A DNA stretch of 64,000 bases, from NCBI GenBank assembly GCA_028712475.1, contig JAQTQB010000005.1, positions 107,408-171,407 of the forward strand, given 5' to 3'. Below the pieces are notes generated by a model. It did not search any database. It saw only the letters and a list, made by a program, of their open reading frames with translations, and had not been told where the DNA came from. Every line of letters starts with the position of its first letter. The first letter of the stretch is position 1. The translations under genes and the position numbers were made by a program. Shown here piece by piece: positions 59,324 to 64,000 of this stretch. This DNA comes from Verrucomicrobiales bacterium (GTDB taxonomy: Bacteria; Verrucomicrobiota; Verrucomicrobiia; Limisphaerales; UBA11358).

Positions 59324-60289
59324 TCATCTGCGTAAAATTTTCCGGGCGGCGGCGGCGACGGCGCGGGCCGTCGGACGATGCGCCATCCAGAGGTTCGGAT
59401 GATATGGCACGGGGGTGTCCTTGGCGTTGAGCCGTTGCGGCGGCACGTCGAGCAGGCCAAATCCTTCGCTCGCCACGCGCGCGATGACTTCGGCCGTCAC
59501 GCCGCCCCACGGCCACGCCTCGCCAACGCAGAGCAAACGCCCGGTGCGCGCCACGCTGGCGATTACGGTGTCGGTGTCCAACGGTTTCACCGAGCGCAAA
59601 TCCACCACTTCAATCTCCCAGCCTTCGGCGGAAAGCTCCTCCGCCGCCACGAGCGCTTCGTGAACCATGGCGCTGTAGGCAACCACCGTCAGGTCGCGGC
59701 CTTCGCGGGCGATTCGCGCCTTGCCGATGGGCAGGGCTTCACTCGGCAGTTTCTCGGCCTTGAGATGGTAATACAGAAATTTGTGTTCGCAAAAAATAAC
59801 CGGGTCGTCAATCGCCACCGCTTCAAGCAACATGCTGTAAGCGTCCTCGACCGTCGCGGGCGTCAGCACGACGAGGCCGGGATAATGCGCGTAAATCGCC
59901 TCGATGGACTGGCTGTGAAACGGCCCGCCGCCCTCCGTGCCGCCGAACGGCAAACGCACGGTGATGGGGCATGGGACATTGGTGCGCCAGAAAAGGGTCG
60001 CGGCCTGGTTGACGATCTGGTTGAAACCGACGATGGAAAAATCCGCGAACTGCATTTCGATGATCGGCCTCATGCCTTCAATCGCCGCGCCAACGGCCAT
60101 GCCGACCATCGCGTCTTCGGAAATCGGCGAATCCAGAACGCGTCCGGGAAATTCCTTCTGCAAATTTTTCGTGGCCTTGAACGCGCCGCCGAACGCGCCG
60201 ACATCCTGGCCGTAAATGAACACGCGCGGGTCGTCGCGCAATGCGTGGGCCTGCGCTTCGCGGATGGCTTCGAGATAGGTGATGCTCAC
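59324..60289 (-). CDS. pdhB: 2-oxoacid dehydrogenase E1 beta subunit
   Basis: The 321-residue subunit has 'ITYLEAIREAQAHALRDDPR', 'VFIYGQDVGAFGGAFKATKN', 'LDSPISEDAMVGMAVGAAIE', 'VRLPFGGTEGGGPFHSQSIE' and 'VVDLRSVKPLDTDTVIASVA', which order matches E1beta of pyruvate/2-oxoacid dehydrogenase complexes. It joins E1alpha to bind thiamine diphosphate at the interface. It is downstream of E1alpha by about 106 bases and is followed by E2 after about 84 bases. Its 5' leader holds a heptamer tandem repeat. Confidence 0.94.
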   Translation of the reverse strand: MSITYLEAIREAQAHALRDDPRVFIYGQDVGAFGGAFKATKNLQKEFPGRVLDSPISEDAMVGMAVGAAIEGMRPIIEMQFADFSIVGFNQIVNQAATLFWRTNVPCPITVRLPFGGTEGGGPFHSQSIEAIYAHYPGLVVLTPATVEDAYSMLLEAVAIDDPVIFCEHKFLYYHLKAEKLPSEALPIGKARIAREGRDLTVVAYSAMVHEALVAAEELSAEGWEIEVVDLRSVKPLDTDTVIASVARTGRLLCVGEAWPWGGVTAEVIARVASEGFGLLDVPPQRLNAKDTPVPYHPNLWMAHRPTARAVAAAARKILRR

Positions 60290-60296
60290 AATAATA

Positions 60297-60324
60297 AGGA
60301 TGAAGGATGAAGGATGAAGGATGA
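60297..60324. repeat. Tandem heptamer repeat (AGGATGA x4) before pdhB
   Basis: Four exact copies of AGGATGA run from 60297 to 60324, in the short gap between pdhA and pdhB (TCATCCT on the transcribed strand). Confidence 0.9.
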
Positions 60325-60395
60325 AGCCAATCCAGTGTGCAAACTTGCGACGTATTTTAATTCATCATTCATAATTCTTACTTCATCATTCCAAG

Positions 60396-61427
60396 TTATT
60401 CCTCGTGCATCTCGCTCAAATGTTTGGATGAAATCGCCAGCCATTTTTCATCGTAGGGGTCGGGCGCCGGTTCGCGCCGGACCTGGGCGACGGCTTCTTC
60501 TATTTCAGTGACGATTTCACCGCGCCACGTTGCAAGCGTCCCGGTGTCCGTCCATTGTTGCCGGAGTAAAAATTCCTCGGCGACCTTCAGGCAGTCGCGG
60601 CCCAGCGGGGAGTTTTTTAGTTTTGGATCAATATAATTTGAATCGTCGTGTTCGCCGTGGCCGCAGAGCCGGAGCAATTTGGCGACGACGAGCTGCGGGC
60701 CGTGGCCGGAACGCGCGCGAGCCACGGCATTGCCAGCAATTTTCAGGCAGGCCGCCAGATCCGTTCCATCAACCGAGGACGCCTCGACACCGTAACCCAC
60801 TGCCTTGTCCGCCAGATCGTCACAAACAAACTGGCGCGACGTTGGCGTGGAGTAGGCGTATTGATTGTCGGCAAGGATCAGAACGAGCGGAAGTTTTTCC
60901 ACGGCGGCCTGGTTCAGCGCCTCGTGAAAGGCGCCGGTGGAAGTCGCGCCGTCGCCAAGGCAGGTCGCGCCAACCGTGCCGGAAATTCCCTTCATGCGCC
61001 GCGCAAACAATGCGCCGTTGACGACGGAAATCATCGCGCCAAGATGGCTGATCATCGGCAGATAACCTTCCTGCGGCCTGCCACGATGGACGTTGCCATC
61101 GCGTCCGCGCATCGGGCCGAGTGACGAGCCGAAATAAGTCCTGATGGCGTCCAAGACGGTTTCGCCAAACGCGAGCCGCCCGGCGGCGTCGCGGATGAGC
61201 GGTGCGAAGACGTCTGTTTTCTTGAGCGAAACGCCGACCGCCGCGCTCAAGGCTTCCTGGCCGCGTCCGAGGAAAACGCCGCCGTGGATTTTTCCGGCAC
61301 GGTAGAGCGCGGCGAATTTGTCATCCAACACGCGCGCCCTTAACATGAAGCGATATGCGGCGAGCGTTGTGTCGCGCGCATTTATGGTTTCACCCGCCGG
61401 ATTGGCGTCCAGCACCGTTTGCAGCAT
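60396..61427 (-). CDS. pdhA: 2-oxoacid dehydrogenase E1 alpha subunit
   Basis: The 343-residue subunit carries the thiamine diphosphate motif 'LGDGATSTGAFHEALN' with 'LVLILADNQYAYSTPTSRQF', and further typical segments 'HGGVFLGRGQEALSAAVGVS', 'LGPMRGRDGNVHRGRPQEGY' and 'LLRLCGHGEHDDSNYIDP'. It is upstream of E1beta and E2 in one operon-like array. TAAAAT lies 6 bases before the ATG (61439-61434), which would place transcription near the start codon. Substrate (pyruvate vs branched-chain) is inferred, not proven. Confidence 0.92.
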   Translation of the reverse strand: MLQTVLDANPAGETINARDTTLAAYRFMLRARVLDDKFAALYRAGKIHGGVFLGRGQEALSAAVGVSLKKTDVFAPLIRDAAGRLAFGETVLDAIRTYFGSSLGPMRGRDGNVHRGRPQEGYLPMISHLGAMISVVNGALFARRMKGISGTVGATCLGDGATSTGAFHEALNQAAVEKLPLVLILADNQYAYSTPTSRQFVCDDLADKAVGYGVEASSVDGTDLAACLKIAGNAVARARSGHGPQLVVAKLLRLCGHGEHDDSNYIDPKLKNSPLGRDCLKVAEEFLLRQQWTDTGTLATWRGEIVTEIEEAVAQVRREPAPDPYDEKWLAISSKHLSEMHEE

Positions 61428-61562
61428 GGCGGGATTTTATCGCCGAGACTGCGCGCCAGCAATGTTTCATTTTCAAATTGGAAAAAATCGGATTGGCCTG
61501 TCGGGGAAATTCGTGTTCAATGAAAGTTCATCCGGACAACTGCGGAACAAAACAAAAGCAAC

Positions 61563-64000
61563 ATGAGCCAGCCATCCTCCCAGATTTTACTGGTCGGCAA
61601 CGACCCGCAGACTTTGGACGTGTTGTCGGCGGCGATGCGGAATGATCATGTCGCGCTGCGGTTCGCGCGCACGGCGGAGCAGGCGCTGCATTTTTTCCAT
61701 GACCGCCCGGCCGATCTTGTGCTGGTGGATCTGGAGCAGGCGGAAGCCGAGGGCTTGAAATTGCTGCGCCAGTTCAAGGAACATCCGCCGAGGCCGGTGA
61801 CGCGCGTCATCGCGCTGGTGGCCGCCAGCGACATGGCGGGCAAGCTCCGCGCGTTTGATCTGAATGCGATTGATTGCGTCAACAAGCCGCTGCAGCCCGA
61901 TGTTTTCCGCGCCCGGCTGAACGCCGCCTTGCGGGCCAAGGCCGATTACGATGAATTGTCCCGGCGCAATCTGGGGCTGATGAAGGCGCGCACCGCCGCG
62001 GAGGCCGCCGCGCGCGCGAAGTCGGATTTCCTGGCGGCGATGAGCCACGAAATCCGCACGCCGATGAACGGCGTGATCGCCATGGTCAGTCTGCTGCTGG
62101 AAACGCCGTTGAACCCCGAGCAGCGCAGCTACCTTGAAACCATCAACACGAGCAGCGAATCGCTGCTGGCGATCATCAACGACATCCTGGACTTTTCAAA
62201 GATCGAATCGGGCAGGATGGAGCTGGATTTGCGGGAGTTCGATCTGCGCGCGTGCGTTGAGGAAACGCTGGACCTGCTGTCGGCCAAGGCCGCCGAGAAA
62301 AATCTCGATCTCGTCTATGAGATGGATGACGGGATTCCGGCGATGATCCGGGGCGACTCGCTCCGGCTGCGCCAGGTGCTGGTGAATCTTTTCAGCAACG
62401 CGATCAAGTTCACCGAGTCCGGCCATGTTTGTCTCCGGGTCAAAATGCTTTCGGCCCCGCCGGTGGAGGAAGGCAAACCGCAGCCGATGCCCCTGCATTT
62501 TTCCATCTTGGACACGGGCATCGGCATCACGCCTGATAAAATTTCGCGGCTGTTCAAGGCGTTCGTGCAGGCCGACGTTTCCACCGCGCGCCATTACGGC
62601 GGCACGGGGCTGGGGCTGGCCATCAGCAAGAAACTGGTGGAGCTGATGGGCGGAAAGATGTGGGCGGAAAGCGTGCCGGGCAACGGTTCCACGTTTCATT
62701 TCACCGCTATTTTCCAGGCCGAACCGCAGGCCGCACGCGAACTCCGGCTGCCGCGGCTCGCCGACCTGCACATTTTGATCGTGGAGGACAACGCGGCCAG
62801 CCGCCGCATCCTCACTGAACAGGCTGTCAAATGGGGCATGGTTCCTCAAAGCGCAGAAACGCCGGAGCAGGCGCTGGAATTGATCCTGCACGGCGCACAA
62901 TTCGATCTGGCCATCATTGATCTGCAACTGCCCGGCGGCACGGACGGCCTGTCGCTCGCCACCGAACTCCGCAAGCTGCGCGGCGCGGCCATGCTGCCGC
63001 TGGTGCTGCTCTCGCCGCTTGGCACGCGCGCCGAAGCGGCGGGCGATGCGCGCCTCGCCTTCACCAGTTACGCCGCCAAACCCGTCAAGCCGGCGCAGCT
63101 CTGCGCCGCGATCGAACTTGCGTTGTTCAGCCCGAAAAAAGTGGTTGCCGACGTTCCCGCCGCCGCGCCCAGCCAGCCGCTTTCCGAACGGCTGCCCCTG
63201 CGGATTCTTTTGGTGGATGACAACGCGATCAATCAAAAGGTCGCCTCGCGCATTTTGGCACAGATCGGTTATCAACCAGACCTCGCGGAGAACGGGCTCA
63301 AAGCCCTGGCCGCGCTGGACGCGAAAGTCTATGACCTTGTGTTCATGGATTTGATGATGCCGGAAATGGACGGGCTCGAAGCGGCGGGCGTCATCCGCGA
63401 ACGCCAGAAAAATCCCGCCGGCCACCCGAATTACAGCGGACGCATCATCATCGTGGCCATGACCGCGCACGCCTTGCAGAGCGACCGCGACAAATGCCTG
63501 GACGTCGGCATGGATGATTATCTGGCCAAGCCGATCCGTCCGGGCGACCTGCGCAACATCATTGAAAAATGGGGTTTGCCGGGAAATCCAACGGTCGAAA
63601 TCCCAGTCGCACCCGTGCCGAAAGTTGAAAATCACACCGCCGAACCGGCGGTCGAGATGGACCGGCTCAACGACCTGACCGACGGCAACCCGGACAGCCT
63701 GCGGGAACTTGCAGAAATGTATTTCAACCAGACCGCGAAACAATTCGCGCAAATCCAGGCCGCCATCGCCGCCGGAAAAAGCGACGAAGTCCGCCGCGTC
63801 GCGCACAGTTGCGCGGGCGCGAGCGCCACGCTTGGCATGATGCGGCTCGGACAACGGATGCGCGACCTGGAAAAAGAAGGCGCGGCTGGCGCGTTGACGA
63901 ACGCCCACGGAATTTGCGAAGATGCCCTCCGCGAGTATGCGGCGGTCAAACGGTTTCTCGCGACGCAGCCGGGTCTGGCGGAGACGGTTGCCGCCTTTTC
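61563..64000 (+). CDS. Hybrid sensor histidine kinase with three receiver domains and an HPt domain (partial, runs off window end)
   Basis: From ATG 61563 the frame stays open to the window end (over 812 codons). Domain order: a receiver domain with Asp56 ('LVLVDLEQ'), HisKA with His162 ('[13 protein letters not shown]'), HATPase_c ('[13 protein letters not shown]', 'DTGIGIT', '[10 protein letters not shown]'), a receiver with Asp453 ('[10 protein letters not shown]'), a receiver with Asp596 ('[12 protein letters not shown]') and 'YLAKPIRPG', and an HPt domain with His748 ('[13 protein letters not shown]'). The HPt lacks the usual Lys two residues after His (Ala here). There is no membrane segment or PAS domain, so the input is unclear and may come through the N-terminal receiver. 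No regulator gene is visible beyond the edge. Confidence 0.93.
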   Translation, partial: MSQPSSQILLVGNDPQTLDVLSAAMRNDHVALRFARTAEQALHFFHDRPADLVLVDLEQAEAEGLKLLRQFKEHPPRPVTRVIALVAASDMAGKLRAFDLNAIDCVNKPLQPDVFRARLNAALRAKADYDELSRRNLGLMKARTAAEAAARAKSDFLAAMSHEIRTPMNGVIAMVSLLLETPLNPEQRSYLETINTSSESLLAIINDILDFSKIESGRMELDLREFDLRACVEETLDLLSAKAAEKNLDLVYEMDDGIPAMIRGDSLRLRQVLVNLFSNAIKFTESGHVCLRVKMLSAPPVEEGKPQPMPLHFSILDTGIGITPDKISRLFKAFVQADVSTARHYGGTGLGLAISKKLVELMGGKMWAESVPGNGSTFHFTAIFQAEPQAARELRLPRLADLHILIVEDNAASRRILTEQAVKWGMVPQSAETPEQALELILHGAQFDLAIIDLQLPGGTDGLSLATELRKLRGAAMLPLVLLSPLGTRAEAAGDARLAFTSYAAKPVKPAQLCAAIELALFSPKKVVADVPAAAPSQPLSERLPLRILLVDDNAINQKVASRILAQIGYQPDLAENGLKALAALDAKVYDLVFMDLMMPEMDGLEAAGVIRERQKNPAGHPNYSGRIIIVAMTAHALQSDRDKCLDVGMDDYLAKPIRPGDLRNIIEKWGLPGNPTVEIPVAPVPKVENHTAEPAVEMDRLNDLTDGNPDSLRELAEMYFNQTAKQFAQIQAAIAAGKSDEVRRVAHSCAGASATLGMMRLGQRMRDLEKEGAAGALTNAHGICEDALREYAAVKRFLATQPGLAETVAAF

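Noticed and set aside
60297-60324. CRISPR-like repeat
   Set aside because: Seven-base units without spacers are a simple tandem repeat, not a CRISPR array.
62196-63908. 570-codon minus-strand ORF opposite the hybrid kinase
   Set aside because: The plus strand carries all kinase, receiver and HPt motifs in order; the minus ORF is a shadow that exists because the sense frame is open and GC-rich.

Overview
The window most resembles a chromosomal segment of a Gram-negative bacterium of the PVC group, probably Verrucomicrobiota (inference). Supporting traits are a pseudopilin-like protein with a C-terminal H-X9-DG type motif, a secreted cupredoxin with a 'QRSTNL...FYRV' tail, a DUF3857 protein, squalene-hopene cyclase, Mla/MCE lipid transport, outer-membrane proteins, several families of dispersed palindromic repeats, and weak or absent Shine-Dalgarno sequences. 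No rRNA, tRNA, CRISPR array or insertion sequence was seen. The first gene (DUF3857 protein) and the last (hybrid histidine kinase) run off the window.

Layout. 1-18 kb is mostly housekeeping: ppdK, metH, a bifunctional nuclease, holA, a STAS protein, ftsH, dusB, mnmE and small envelope proteins. 18-27 kb, mostly minus strand, holds lipA, a glutaredoxin, a DUF4393/Abi-alpha-like gene, gcvH, an unusual dapF, pyrD, squalene-hopene cyclase and an alpha-glucan phosphorylase. 27-35 kb has a pseudopilin-like gene, then an ECF sigma/anti-sigma pair divergent from a cupredoxin - CusF/SCO1 - multiheme cytochrome c - cytochrome/beta-barrel fusion cluster, which looks like a porin-cytochrome electron conduit with copper partners. 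Both sides of the shared intergenic region carry the same promoter architecture. 35-41 kb has hrpB and an EcoRII-type restriction-modification locus (Dcm-like methyltransferase, EcoRII-like endonuclease, an unknown 123-residue protein, Vsr). 41-53 kb contains mlaE-mlaF-mlaD, a PIN-TRAM protein, rex, aspS, a GT39-like transferase, a DHH phosphoesterase, rph and prmA.

At 53.4-57 kb there is a structured leader RNA with a 54-residue ORF and a terminator, followed by a minus-strand group that reads as a zinc-limitation island: folE2, a DksA-like protein without a zinc finger, cysteine-poor L33, cysteine-free S18, a ZIP transporter and a Fur-family regulator (probably Zur). A perfect dyad lies upstream of the ZIP gene. 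57-64 kb has a secreted EEP-family protein, the pyruvate-dehydrogenase-type E1alpha/E1beta/E2 genes, and a multidomain hybrid kinase.

The most unusual genome-scale signal is that palindromic repeat elements lie inside conserved genes without breaking the frame (dusB, mnmE, prmA, and twice in hrpB), while relatives of the same elements also occur between genes. This resembles the Rickettsia palindromic elements. The other leading candidates are the copper/heme conduit with its matched ECF-type promoters, the leader RNA with a small ORF, and a DapF homologue with serine at both catalytic-cysteine positions.
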